DNA of 64,000 nt from Mycolicibacterium crocinum (lineage in GTDB: Bacteria > Actinomycetota > Actinomycetes > Mycobacteriales > Mycobacteriaceae): NCBI RefSeq assembly GCF_022370635.2, contig NZ_CP092362.2, forward strand, positions 124,001 through 188,000, given 5' to 3'. Each line of letters begins with the position of its first letter. The stretch's first letter is position 1. Of the stretch, positions 51,758 to 59,962 are shown in pieces. A program made the position numbers and the translations under genes. The notes under the pieces are model-generated. The model searched no databases. It was given only the letters and a program-made list of their open reading frames with translations, and was not told the DNA's origin.

Positions 51758-51822
51758 ACCATCATCAGGCGCTGACGATCGCGGGCGTCGATTTCCAGCC
51801 GCGCACCGTCGCCGAGTACGCG

Positions 51823-51842
51823 AGTAAACGCGTTGATTTACT
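51823..51842. promoter_or_regulatory. Palindrome AGTAAA-8-TTTACT before the TetR gene, likely autoregulatory
   Basis: Arms 51823-51828 and 51837-51842, 26 bases before GTG 51869. The right arm reads GATTTACTTTGG; nearly the same GATTTACTTGG occurs in a palindrome at 53589-53611 before the crotonase gene, implying one regulator for both. Confidence 0.5.
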
Positions 51843-51868
51843 TTGGCGGGTGCTGTTCACTGACTGCG

Positions 51869-52582
51869 GTGAGCTCTGTCAAGGACGTGCGCACCGATCG
51901 ATCGACCATCACTCGTGACGCGCTGTTGGTGGCCGCCGAGCGGCTTTTCGCCGAGAACGGTTTGCACGCGGTGTCGAACCGGCAGATCAGCGATGCGGCC
52001 GGGCAAGGAAATAATGCGGCTGCGTGCTACCACTTCGGTTCTCGAGCCGATCTGCTGCGTGCGATCGAGGTCCGCCACCATGTCGCGATCGATGCGATCC
52101 GCAGGCGCAAGCTGGCCGATCTGCCACCGAACCCGCAGCTGCGGGATTGGATTGGCGTGCTTGTGTATCCGTTGACCGAGCATCTGCACACGCTGGGTGC
52201 GACGTCGACCTACGCACGTTTCGCGGCCCAGGTAATGGCCGACCCTGCCTGCCGGGAGTCCGTGGGATCAGATGCGATGACGTCGGATCGCATGCTCAAA
52301 ACGGTACGGGGGATCAATCGATGCCTGCCCTCCCGCCCGAAGCGCGTTCGGGTCATCCGCTGGACGATGGCGCGAAACCTGTTGATGCATACCTGCGCCG
52401 AGATCGAGGGTGAGCAGGTGAACGGCGGATCGTCGGCTAGCTCGAGCTGGTTGGTGGTCGGCGAGGAGTTGGTCGACGCGCTCGTCGGCCTGTGGTCCGC
52501 GCCTGACGAGGCTCCGCGCGCCGCTCAGGTCAGGGCTTCTTCCGCCCGGAGTGGCTCAACCGCCACTCTGGCGGGAAGTTGA
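51869..52582 (+). CDS. TetR-family transcriptional regulator
   Basis: 237 residues from GTG 51869 (VSSVKDVRTDRSTIT). Helix-turn-helix: ALLVAAERLFAENGLHAVSNRQISDAAGQGNNAAACYHFGSRADLLRAI. The C terminus overlaps the convergent crotonase gene by 53 bases. A shared operator-like palindrome before its own gene and before the crotonase gene suggests that it controls both. Confidence 0.88.
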   Translation: MSSVKDVRTDRSTITRDALLVAAERLFAENGLHAVSNRQISDAAGQGNNAAACYHFGSRADLLRAIEVRHHVAIDAIRRRKLADLPPNPQLRDWIGVLVYPLTEHLHTLGATSTYARFAAQVMADPACRESVGSDAMTSDRMLKTVRGINRCLPSRPKRVRVIRWTMARNLLMHTCAEIEGEQVNGGSSASSSWLVVGEELVDALVGLWSAPDEAPRAAQVRASSARSGSTATLAGS

Positions 52583-53498
52583 GGTCGTTGTCCTTGACGA
52601 CGTTGTTGAGACCCTTGTCGAACGTGCCCTCGGTCAGATCCGGGTAGTTGTCGCGGTCGTTGGTCATCATCGGCAGCATGCCTTCGACCACACCGGTCAG
52701 CAGGCTGCCGAAGTACTCGCCCTTGTGCTGCTTGTAGAGCTCGAGGAACGTCTTCTGTACGACGACGGTATCGGTGGGCCGCGACTTCGAGCACGCCATC
52801 GCGTACTTGAGTGTCTCCGCCTCGAGCTGTTCACGGGGTACGACACTGTTGATGAAGCCGCAGTCGTACATCTCGTCGGCCGTGAACGGCCTTCCGGTGA
52901 ACAACATTTCGGAGAATTTCCGCAGGCCCATGGTCTCGGCCCACCACCACAGGCGGGGACCCCAGCCTACGTAGCGGAAGGCAGGATGGCCGAACAATGC
53001 ATCGTCGGAGGACACCACGAGATCGGCGTCGCCGGCTTGGTAGAAGTGCCAGCCATAGCAATAGCCCTTGGCCTCCACGATGGTGACCTTCTTGCACTCC
53101 TGCAGGGGCCGGTTTCCGGCGCGCGCTTTCGCGTAGTGATCGGTGAGGGTATACAAGTAGCGGTAGGAATCACCCGGTGGGTACTTCACATTCTCGTCGT
53201 TGATCGAAAGTTCGTGCAGCAGCGGCGTTCCCGGGTTCTCCAACATCTCGCGCTGTTCCGGCAGGTCGCCCCCGCTACCGAAGTCGTTGCCCTCGCCGCG
53301 GATCACCACCACCTTTACGTCGTCGTCGACGTTGCACTTATGGATCATGTCGGCGAAGTTCTGCCGCATCCCCATCGTGGTCGAGTTGAGCTCAGCGGGC
53401 CGGTCAAAGGTGATGTAAGCAATCCGATTAGCGAGATCTTTCTCGAATTTGATGAACGGCTCCGCCTCACGTCTCATCTGTTCGTAGTCGTGATCCAT
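52530..53498 (-). CDS. Enoyl-CoA hydratase/isomerase (crotonase) family protein
   Basis: 322 residues. Crotonase fold: ITFDRPAELNSTTMGMRQN, oxyanion-hole segment GNDFGSGGDLPEQ, and a second region YCYGWHFYQAGDADLVVSSDDALFGHPAFRYVGWG. It has a longer N terminus and C terminus than the usual 260-residue hydratases, and the usual catalytic Glu pair is not evident, so the reaction (hydration, isomerisation, C-C cleavage) is open. Preceded by a candidate TetR operator. Confidence 0.88.
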   Translation of the reverse strand: MDHDYEQMRREAEPFIKFEKDLANRIAYITFDRPAELNSTTMGMRQNFADMIHKCNVDDDVKVVVIRGEGNDFGSGGDLPEQREMLENPGTPLLHELSINDENVKYPPGDSYRYLYTLTDHYAKARAGNRPLQECKKVTIVEAKGYCYGWHFYQAGDADLVVSSDDALFGHPAFRYVGWGPRLWWWAETMGLRKFSEMLFTGRPFTADEMYDCGFINSVVPREQLEAETLKYAMACSKSRPTDTVVVQKTFLELYKQHKGEYFGSLLTGVVEGMLPMMTNDRDNYPDLTEGTFDKGLNNVVKDNDLNFPPEWRLSHSGRKKP

Positions 53499-53588
53499 GG
53501 TCCGGAGCTCCCGTCATGCGCGATGACGCTGCCGGCCGACGGGCAGCGCTATGGGTGCAACATAACGGGATTCACACGCCAGCCGCAA

Positions 53589-53611
53589 TAAATCACGCGA
53601 TTTACTTGGTC
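53589..53611 (-). promoter_or_regulatory. Palindrome TAAATC-ACGC-GATTTA before the crotonase gene
   Basis: Perfect 6-bp arms at 53589-53594 and 53599-53604, followed by CTTGG. It lies about 90 bases upstream of the crotonase start and close to the end of the molybdopterin oxidoreductase gene. It shares GATTTACTT(T)GG with the site at 51837-51846 before the TetR gene. Confidence 0.5.
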
Positions 53612-53621
53612 GGCTCGCGGC

Positions 53622-55871
53622 TCACCCGGTCGCGACGAGGCCCGCCGCCACCGCTTCGATGCGGGCCGGGACGTGCTTGTGCCACGGTGTGCCGGCGTAG
53701 GGGTCACGCCAATCGGTGGAGGTCAGTGCATTCGGCGCCACACCGGGCACCCGGGTCTGTCCGTCGGCGTCGACGTAGTCGAGACCGAATCCGTTGGGCA
53801 GGGCGGCATGCCCGGGCAGCATGGTTTCGCTGATCTCGACGGTGGCCTCCGCGCTGCCGGCGGCGGTCGTGATGCGGGCGCGGCCGCCGTCGACCAGGCC
53901 GAGCGCTTCGGCGTCTTCGACACTGACCCGCAGGGCACCGTCGGCGTCGCGCTTGCGCCACGACGGATCCCGCAGGATGTCGTTGGCGGTGAACGCGCGG
54001 CGTTCGCCGGCGGACAGCACGATCGGGAACTCCGGGTTGGTCAGCTCCGGCCGTTGATCGGCCAGTGCGCGAATGTCGTCGAGCATCTCCGGGATCACCA
54101 GCGCGATCTTGCGGTCGGTGTGGCTGATCAGCGCCCAGTCGTCGGCGTACTCGTGGATGCTGAACGTAACCCCCGACTTGGCGGCCAGGATCGCGTCGAA
54201 CAGCGCGTTGCCGTCGGCGTGCCCGGCCCGGCGCACCGCATCGGGATAGGTGACGGCGGCCTTCTGGGCCAACCCCCACAGAGCAGCAGCCCCGGCCAGC
54301 CCGTCGGGCAGCGTCGGGCCCAGCGTTTCGTAAAGCACGAACGGCAACACCTTGCCCAGTGCGGGATTCGCGGCGAGCTCGGTGAAGAAGGCCTGGGTGT
54401 AGGCGTCGCGACCCTGCTTGGCGGCCTCGCGCAGCGGACGCAGGTCGTCGTCACTGATCACCCCAAGTGCACGCACCAGCCGGGCCCAGATCTCGGGCTC
54501 CGGCAGCGTGCCGGGTGTCGGCGCGAAAAGCGGGTGGCGCAGATGGAATTCGTTGCGCGGGAATTCAAAATTGAAGAAGGTGGCTTCCGGCTTCTCGAAC
54601 TGGTTGGCCGCGGGCAGCACGTAGTGGGCGAGCCGCGCCGTTTCCGTCATCGCGACGTCGACCACCACCAGCAGCTCGAGGGACTCGAACGCGGCGCGGC
54701 AATTCTCCGAGTCGGCGATGGAGTGGGCGGGGTTGGCGCTCTCGACGATCATGGCCCGGAACCGGTCGGGGTGATCGGTCAGGATCTCTTGCGGCACCAC
54801 GTTGGACGGCACCAGCCCGGCGATGATCGGCGCACCCGTCACCGGTGAGCGGCCGACGCCACTGAGGCTGAACAGTGGTGCGAACGTCGAATGCAGATGT
54901 TGCCCACCGGGTTTGGCGAAGCTGCCAGTCAGGATCCACAGCAACTTGTTGAGGTACGAGCACAGGGTGCTGTTGGGGGCCTGCTGGACGCCAAGGTCTT
55001 CGAACACCGCGACGGAGTCGGCTCCGGCGATGCGGCGGGCGGCCGCCCGCAGCAACTCCTCGTCGACTCCGCTGCGTTCGGCGTACTCCGCGACCGGGAC
55101 CGTCGCCAAGACCGCGCGGACTTCGTCGGCGCCGTGCACATGCTCAGCCAAAAAGGCTTCGTTGCACAGGTTTTCCTGCACCAGCACCGCGGCCAGAGCG
55201 GCCAGGCACCAGGCGTCGGTGCCGGGTCGCACCCGCAGATGGAAGTCCGCCATCTTGGCGGTGTCGGTGAGCACCGGGTCGATGACGACCATCGAGCGGG
55301 CCGGGTCCTTGGCGATGTCGTTGAGCACCGTTCGCGCCCGCGGGAAGCTCTGCGACATCCACGGGTTCTTCCCGACGAACACCGAGACCTCGGCATGCTC
55401 GAACTCGCCACGGGTGTGGCCGCCGTAGAGCTGGAAGTCGACCCATGCCTCGCCGGTCTTCTCCTGCGCCAGCGCATTTGACCGGTACCGCGAGCCGAGC
55501 AGCTTGAGGAAGGCGCTGCTGTAGGCGCCGCCGAGGTGATTGCCCTGCCCGCCGCCGCCGTAGTAGAAGATCTTCTCGCCACCGTAGGTGTCGGCGATTC
55601 GCCGGAAGCCCTCGGCGATTTCGGAGATCGCGGTGTCCCAATCGATCTCCTCGTAGCTGCCGTCGGGCCGGCGGCGCATCGGGGACGTCAGGCGCGCCCG
55701 GTTGTTCTGGTAGTGGTCCAGCCGCAGCGCCTTATTGCACGTGTAGCCCTGCGAGGCGGGATTGTCCTTATCGCCGCGGATGCGGGCCAGGGTGCGACCC
55801 TCGGTCTGCACGACGATGCCGCAGTTGCACTCGCAGAGGATGCAGGCGGTGGGTTGCCAGTCAGCGGACAT
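53622..55871 (-). CDS. Molybdopterin-dependent oxidoreductase (formate dehydrogenase/nitrate reductase superfamily)
   Basis: 749 residues. N-terminal [4Fe-4S] site CILCECNCGIVV with a fourth Cys in GYTCNKALR, then molybdopterin-binding domains (YGGGGQGNHLGGAYSSAF, VFVGKNPWMSQSFPRAR, VIDPVLTDTAK) and a C-terminal aspartate-decarboxylase-like barrel (GLVDGGRARITTAAGSAEATVEI). No Cys or selenocysteine is obvious at the usual metal-ligand position; that region reads ALAQEKTGEAW. No signal peptide, so cytoplasmic. The substrate is unknown. A TetR gene sits 16 bases upstream in the same orientation. Confidence 0.9.
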   Translation of the reverse strand: MSADWQPTACILCECNCGIVVQTEGRTLARIRGDKDNPASQGYTCNKALRLDHYQNNRARLTSPMRRRPDGSYEEIDWDTAISEIAEGFRRIADTYGGEKIFYYGGGGQGNHLGGAYSSAFLKLLGSRYRSNALAQEKTGEAWVDFQLYGGHTRGEFEHAEVSVFVGKNPWMSQSFPRARTVLNDIAKDPARSMVVIDPVLTDTAKMADFHLRVRPGTDAWCLAALAAVLVQENLCNEAFLAEHVHGADEVRAVLATVPVAEYAERSGVDEELLRAAARRIAGADSVAVFEDLGVQQAPNSTLCSYLNKLLWILTGSFAKPGGQHLHSTFAPLFSLSGVGRSPVTGAPIIAGLVPSNVVPQEILTDHPDRFRAMIVESANPAHSIADSENCRAAFESLELLVVVDVAMTETARLAHYVLPAANQFEKPEATFFNFEFPRNEFHLRHPLFAPTPGTLPEPEIWARLVRALGVISDDDLRPLREAAKQGRDAYTQAFFTELAANPALGKVLPFVLYETLGPTLPDGLAGAAALWGLAQKAAVTYPDAVRRAGHADGNALFDAILAAKSGVTFSIHEYADDWALISHTDRKIALVIPEMLDDIRALADQRPELTNPEFPIVLSAGERRAFTANDILRDPSWRKRDADGALRVSVEDAEALGLVDGGRARITTAAGSAEATVEISETMLPGHAALPNGFGLDYVDADGQTRVPGVAPNALTSTDWRDPYAGTPWHKHVPARIEAVAAGLVATG

Positions 55872-55887
55872 CGGATCTCCTGGTCGG

Positions 55888-56454
55888 CTAGGTGGGCAGT
55901 TCGGCTTCGAGCAGGTCGCGCAGTTGCCGGTGGACGATGTCGAGTGGTTCGGTATCGCGCGCGGCGCGGGCGAGCACGATGGCGCCTTCCAGCGCGGCGG
56001 TCGTCGTCACCGCGATGTCCTCGGCGCGGTCCTTCGTGATGCCGTCGGCGATCAGGCGCTGGGCGATCAGATCGTTCCAGCGGGTGAACGCCTCGGCAGC
56101 CCGGTCGATGACCGGATTGGCGCTGCCGGGCTCTCCGGATTCGACGGCAACCGCGAGCACCGGGCAGCCGGCGCGGTACTCGGTCTCGATCAGGTTCTTG
56201 CGATAGAAGCGGGTCAGCCCGTCGAGCATCTCCAGACTGCTGGGCGCTTTCGCCAATTTGGAGGCGACGTAATCGGCAACGTAATCCACTGCCTCGCTGA
56301 GTAATTGGGTGCGTCCGCCGGGGAAGTAGTGGTAGGCAGATCCGCGCGGTGCGCCGCTGTGCGCCAGGACGTCGGCGATCGCCGTCGACTGCGCTCCGCG
56401 CTCGCGGATCAGCAGGGCGGCAGAGGCAACCATCCGTTCGCGGGGGCTCGTCAT
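55888..56454 (-). CDS. TetR-family transcriptional regulator (LmrA/YxaF-like)
   Basis: 188 residues from ATG 56454 (MTSPRERMV). Helix-turn-helix: ASAALLIRERGAQSTAIADVLAHSGAPRGSAYHYFPGGRTQLLSEAV, with the GAPRGSxYHYFPGG recognition segment of the LmrA/YxaF group; C-terminal domain GCPVLAVAVESGEPG fits too. In front of the gene is an 8-bp-arm palindrome, its likely operator. Followed by the molybdopterin oxidoreductase gene, probably in one transcript. Confidence 0.92.
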   Translation of the reverse strand: MTSPRERMVASAALLIRERGAQSTAIADVLAHSGAPRGSAYHYFPGGRTQLLSEAVDYVADYVASKLAKAPSSLEMLDGLTRFYRKNLIETEYRAGCPVLAVAVESGEPGSANPVIDRAAEAFTRWNDLIAQRLIADGITKDRAEDIAVTTTAALEGAIVLARAARDTEPLDIVHRQLRDLLEAELPT

Positions 56455-56457
56455 GCC

Positions 56458-56477
56458 TATGTATGTAACCATACATA
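56458..56477. promoter_or_regulatory. TetR operator-like palindrome in divergent promoter
   Basis: TATGTATG and CATACATA, perfect 8-bp arms with spacer TAAC, lie three bases upstream of the TetR start and about 65 bases before the divergent thioesterase gene. Size and symmetry are typical of TetR-type autoregulatory sites. Confidence 0.7.
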
Positions 56478-56542
56478 ATCGGGTAGCACCAGGGTCCCGG
56501 CCGGACGCCGGGGCCGACCACGGCAGCGGTACCGTCGCGCGA

Positions 56543-57328
56543 ATGTCGTATTTCAGCCGGGTGTCCGATCATTCGTATCGGGCCAGCGAGCACGCCGGTG
56601 GCGCGTGGAACCTCGACGAGCAGCACATCGCGCCGTCATTCGGCCTGCTCGCGCATGCCATCGAGACAGACCGGGACGCTCGCGGCAACGGGCACCTGAT
56701 GACGGCGCGGCTCAGTTACGACATCCTCGGCACGGTGCCGGTCGACGTCGTCGTCGACATCGACGTGCGGGTGCTGCGACCCGGCCGCACGATCGAACTC
56801 GTCGAAGCCGCCCTCACCTACCAGGGCAGGGGAGTGGTTCTGGCGCGGGCCTGGTTGATGAAGCAGTACGACACCGCGGCATTGCGCGGCAGCGGCTTGC
56901 GCCCGATCCCGCCGCCTCAGGACATGCCGGAGTGGAACCCGAGTGGGGTGTGGCCGGGCGGCTTCATCGCGTCGGCCGAGGTGCGGCGCGCCGAAGACGA
57001 ACCGGGCCGGGCGGCGTACTGGGTGCGGACTCCGGTGCCGCTACTCGACGACGAGCCGGTGAGCTCGGTGGCCCGCGTCGCCGGGCTGCTGGACATCGCC
57101 AACGGGATGACGGTTCGGGTCGATCCACGCGAGGTGGCGTTCCCGAACCTGGATCTCACCGCGCACTTCTTCGCGACACCGGTCCGCGAGTGGGTGGGCT
57201 TCGACACCGCGGTGTCGATCGGGCCGAGCGGAATCGGCTTGACCCACAGCATCATTCACGACGAGACCGGCCCGATCGGCGCCGTCTCGCAGAGTCTGAC
57301 GGTGCGGCCCGGCACCGGCATCGGGTGA
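56543..57328 (+). CDS. Thioesterase family protein (double hot-dog, TesB-like)
   Basis: 261 residues from ATG 56543 (MSYFSRVSDHSY). Two hot-dog repeats: WNLDEQHIAPSFGLLAHAIE with LSYDILGTVPVD, and RVAGLLDIANGMTVRV with FPNLDLTAHFFATPVREWVGFDT. Resembles acyl-CoA thioesterases of the TesB/acyl-CoA thioester hydrolase group in actinobacteria. Divergent from the TetR gene and possibly under its control. Convergent with the PaaI-like thioesterase, three bases apart. Confidence 0.85.
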   Translation: MSYFSRVSDHSYRASEHAGGAWNLDEQHIAPSFGLLAHAIETDRDARGNGHLMTARLSYDILGTVPVDVVVDIDVRVLRPGRTIELVEAALTYQGRGVVLARAWLMKQYDTAALRGSGLRPIPPPQDMPEWNPSGVWPGGFIASAEVRRAEDEPGRAAYWVRTPVPLLDDEPVSSVARVAGLLDIANGMTVRVDPREVAFPNLDLTAHFFATPVREWVGFDTAVSIGPSGIGLTHSIIHDETGPIGAVSQSLTVRPGTGIG

Positions 57329-57331
57329 GAC

Positions 57332-57715
57332 TCAGACCGCCGCGAAGTTGATCGTGCTGGTCGCCGCGAGTTCGTTATCCTCGCCGCGATGGATGTCCAC
57401 CTGCACCACCACCGAGCGTTTGCCGGTGCGCAGGATCTTGGCCACCGCGCGGGCCGGGCCGACTTTGATCGGCCGCAGGTAGCGGACGAACAGATCGGTG
57501 GTCGCGATCCCGAAGCCGAACGGGGTCGCACGAGATGCCAGCTGCCCCGCCGCCACGTCGGCCATGGTGGCGATCAGGCCGCCCTGCAGCCCGCCCGCGG
57601 TGTTCGTGGTGCGTTCGTCCACCGGCATCTCCATGACGACGGTGTCGTCCGTCGACTCGACGACCTGCAGGCCGAGCTGGTCGAACAACTCCCGAAGCGA
57701 GCGCGGTGCGGTCAT
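57332..57715 (-). CDS. PaaI-type thioesterase (hot-dog fold)
   Basis: 127 residues from ATG 57715 (MTAPRSLRELFDQ). Single hot-dog domain with TNTAGGLQGGLIATMADVAAGQLA, the HGG-like region in which the first residue is Leu-Gln-Gly-Gly rather than His-Gly-Gly, then FVRYLRPIKVGPARAVAKILRTGKRSVVVQVDI. Hydrolyses an acyl-CoA thioester. Transcribed after the EF-G-like gene, 32 bases apart. Confidence 0.88.
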   Translation of the reverse strand: MTAPRSLRELFDQLGLQVVESTDDTVVMEMPVDERTTNTAGGLQGGLIATMADVAAGQLASRATPFGFGIATTDLFVRYLRPIKVGPARAVAKILRTGKRSVVVQVDIHRGEDNELAATSTINFAAV

Positions 57716-57747
57716 GGAGAACGACGTTACCGCGCGACCGCGGACCG

Positions 57748-59874
57748 TTAGGTCTGGACCTTCGCGGCGGCGGTTTCCGGCATCGGCTCGTAGCGGGCGA
57801 AGGACCGGGTGAACGATGCCGCGCCGTGGGTGAGGCTGCGCATGTCGATGGCGTACCGGGTCAGCTCGACCTGGGGCACCTCGGCCCGGATCAAGGTGTG
57901 GTTCTCGCTGGCCTGCTCGGTGCCCAGCACGCGACCGCGCCGGCCGGACAGATCGCCCATGACCGCGCCGACGAGGTCGTCGGGCACGTTGATGGTGACC
58001 TCGTCGACCGGTTCGAGCAGGTCGATCCGAGTCTGGGCGGCGGCTTCCCGCAACGCCAGGCCGCCGGCCATCTGGAACGCCATATCGGAGGAATCGACGC
58101 TGTGCGCCTTGCCGTCGACGAGCGTGACCCGAATGTCGACGACGGGATAGCCGGCGTGCACGCCGCGCTCCATCTGGGCGCGTACCCCTTTCTCGACACT
58201 CGGGATGAACTGCCGGGGCACCGCGCCGCCGACGACCTTGTCGACGAACTCGAAACCGGAGCCGCCGGGCAGCGGCTCGACTTCGATGTCGCACACCGCG
58301 AACTGGCCGTGGCCGCCGGATTGTTTGACGTGGCGACCGTGTCCCTTGGCCGAACCGCCGAAGGTCTCGCGCAACGGGATTCGCACCTCGATGGTGTCGA
58401 CGTTGACGCCGTAGCGGTTCGCCAGCGCCTCGAGCACCACACTGGAATGCGCCTCGCCCATGCACCACAACACGATTTGGTGGGTTTCCGCGTTCTGTTC
58501 GATGCGCAGCGTCGGGTCCTCGGCCGCCAGTCGCTGCAAGCCGACCGAGAGCTTGTCTTCGTCGGTCTTGGCGCGCGCCGCAATCGCCACCGGCAGCAGT
58601 GGCTCCGGCATCGTCCAGGGTTTGAGCAACAGCGGATCGGCCTTGTCCGACAACGTGTCTCCGGTCTCGGCGCGGGTGAGCCTGCCGATCGCGCAGATGT
58701 CACCGGCGACCACCTGGGTGGCCGGGCGCTGCTGCTTGCCCAGCGGGAAGGACAGTGTCCCGATGCGTTCGTCCTCGTCGTGGTCGGCGTGGGTGTTCGC
58801 CTCGAAGAAGGCCGAAAAATGGCCCGACACATGCACTGTCGTGTCGGGCCTGATGGTGCCGGAGAACACCCGGACCAGGCTGACCCTGCCGACGTAGGGG
58901 TCCGACGTCGTCTTGACCACCTCGGCCAGCAGCGGCCCGTCCGGATCGCAGGACAGCCCCGGACGGGCCACCCCGTGCGGGTTGTAGACCTCGGGCAGCA
59001 CGTGTTCGAGTGGCGACGGGAAGCCCCGGGTCGCGACGTCCAGCAGCTCGACGGTGCCTACCCCGGTGCCGCTGCACACCGGGATGACCGGGAAGAACGA
59101 CCCGCGTGCGACTGCCTTCTCCAAGTCGTCGATCAGCACGGCCTCGTCGATCACCTCACCGCCGAGATAGCGCTCCATCAGCGATTCGTCCTCGGATTCC
59201 TCGATGATGCCCTCGATCAGCGTGCCGCGATGCTCGGCGATCCGGTCGGTGTGGGCGTCGTCCGGCGGGTGGACGCTGCGTGTGCCGTCGCGGTAGTCGT
59301 ACTGGCTGCGCGACAGCAGCCCGACCAACCCCTTCTCGATCGGCAGGTACAGCGGCAGCACCTTCTCACCGAAGGCGTCCTGCGCGGCACGCAGGGCGGT
59401 GTCGTAGTTGGCGCGGGCATGGTCGAGCTTGGTGATCACCACGGCCCGGGGCATGCCGACGTCGTCGCATTCGTGCCACAACGCCTTGGTCGCTTCGTCG
59501 ACGCCTTCGTTCGCGGCGATCACGAACAACGCGCATTCGGCGGCGCGCAGGCCGGCTCGCAGTTCGCCGACGAAGTCGGCGTAGCCGGGGGTGTCGATCA
59601 GGTTGACCTTGATGCCCTCGTGCGGAATGGGTGCCAGTGCGAGCCCGACGGATCGTTGTTGGCGGATCGCCGCGTCGTCGAAATCGCACACCGTGCTGCC
59701 GTCGACCACGGACCCCGCTCGCGACAGCACTCCGGAGGCGACCAGGAGCGCTTCGACGAGCGTCGTCTTGCCCGCACCGGACGGACCGACGAGCACGACA
59801 TTGCGGACTGCGGCCGGACTGTCGGCGGCGGGAGCCGATCGGGCGGCCTGGGAAGTGTTCGTCTTGTCGGCCAT
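57748..59874 (-). CDS. fusA2: Elongation factor G-like protein (FusA2 type)
   Basis: 708 residues from ATG 59874. Translational GTPase with P-loop GPSGAGKTT, switch motif DTPGY, and TKLDH in place of the usual NKxD. Domains II-V follow, including the C-terminal RRGRVLGTEQ block. The overall size is that of EF-G, but divergent GTP-binding motifs and an unusual N terminus identify the actinobacterial EF-G-like (FusA2) group, which is not the main elongation factor. Role in translation or ribosome rescue is uncertain. Upstream on the same strand is an adenylate cyclase gene, 88 bases away. Confidence 0.9.
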   Translation of the reverse strand: MADKTNTSQAARSAPAADSPAAVRNVVLVGPSGAGKTTLVEALLVASGVLSRAGSVVDGSTVCDFDDAAIRQQRSVGLALAPIPHEGIKVNLIDTPGYADFVGELRAGLRAAECALFVIAANEGVDEATKALWHECDDVGMPRAVVITKLDHARANYDTALRAAQDAFGEKVLPLYLPIEKGLVGLLSRSQYDYRDGTRSVHPPDDAHTDRIAEHRGTLIEGIIEESEDESLMERYLGGEVIDEAVLIDDLEKAVARGSFFPVIPVCSGTGVGTVELLDVATRGFPSPLEHVLPEVYNPHGVARPGLSCDPDGPLLAEVVKTTSDPYVGRVSLVRVFSGTIRPDTTVHVSGHFSAFFEANTHADHDEDERIGTLSFPLGKQQRPATQVVAGDICAIGRLTRAETGDTLSDKADPLLLKPWTMPEPLLPVAIAARAKTDEDKLSVGLQRLAAEDPTLRIEQNAETHQIVLWCMGEAHSSVVLEALANRYGVNVDTIEVRIPLRETFGGSAKGHGRHVKQSGGHGQFAVCDIEVEPLPGGSGFEFVDKVVGGAVPRQFIPSVEKGVRAQMERGVHAGYPVVDIRVTLVDGKAHSVDSSDMAFQMAGGLALREAAAQTRIDLLEPVDEVTINVPDDLVGAVMGDLSGRRGRVLGTEQASENHTLIRAEVPQVELTRYAIDMRSLTHGAASFTRSFARYEPMPETAAAKVQT

Positions 59875-59962
59875 GACAAACCTCCTGGCGCGCGGAGGCG
59901 CGCCGAATCGATATAGCCACCATTCACCCGATGGCGGCGCGGGCACAAGAGGATGGGCAAAG

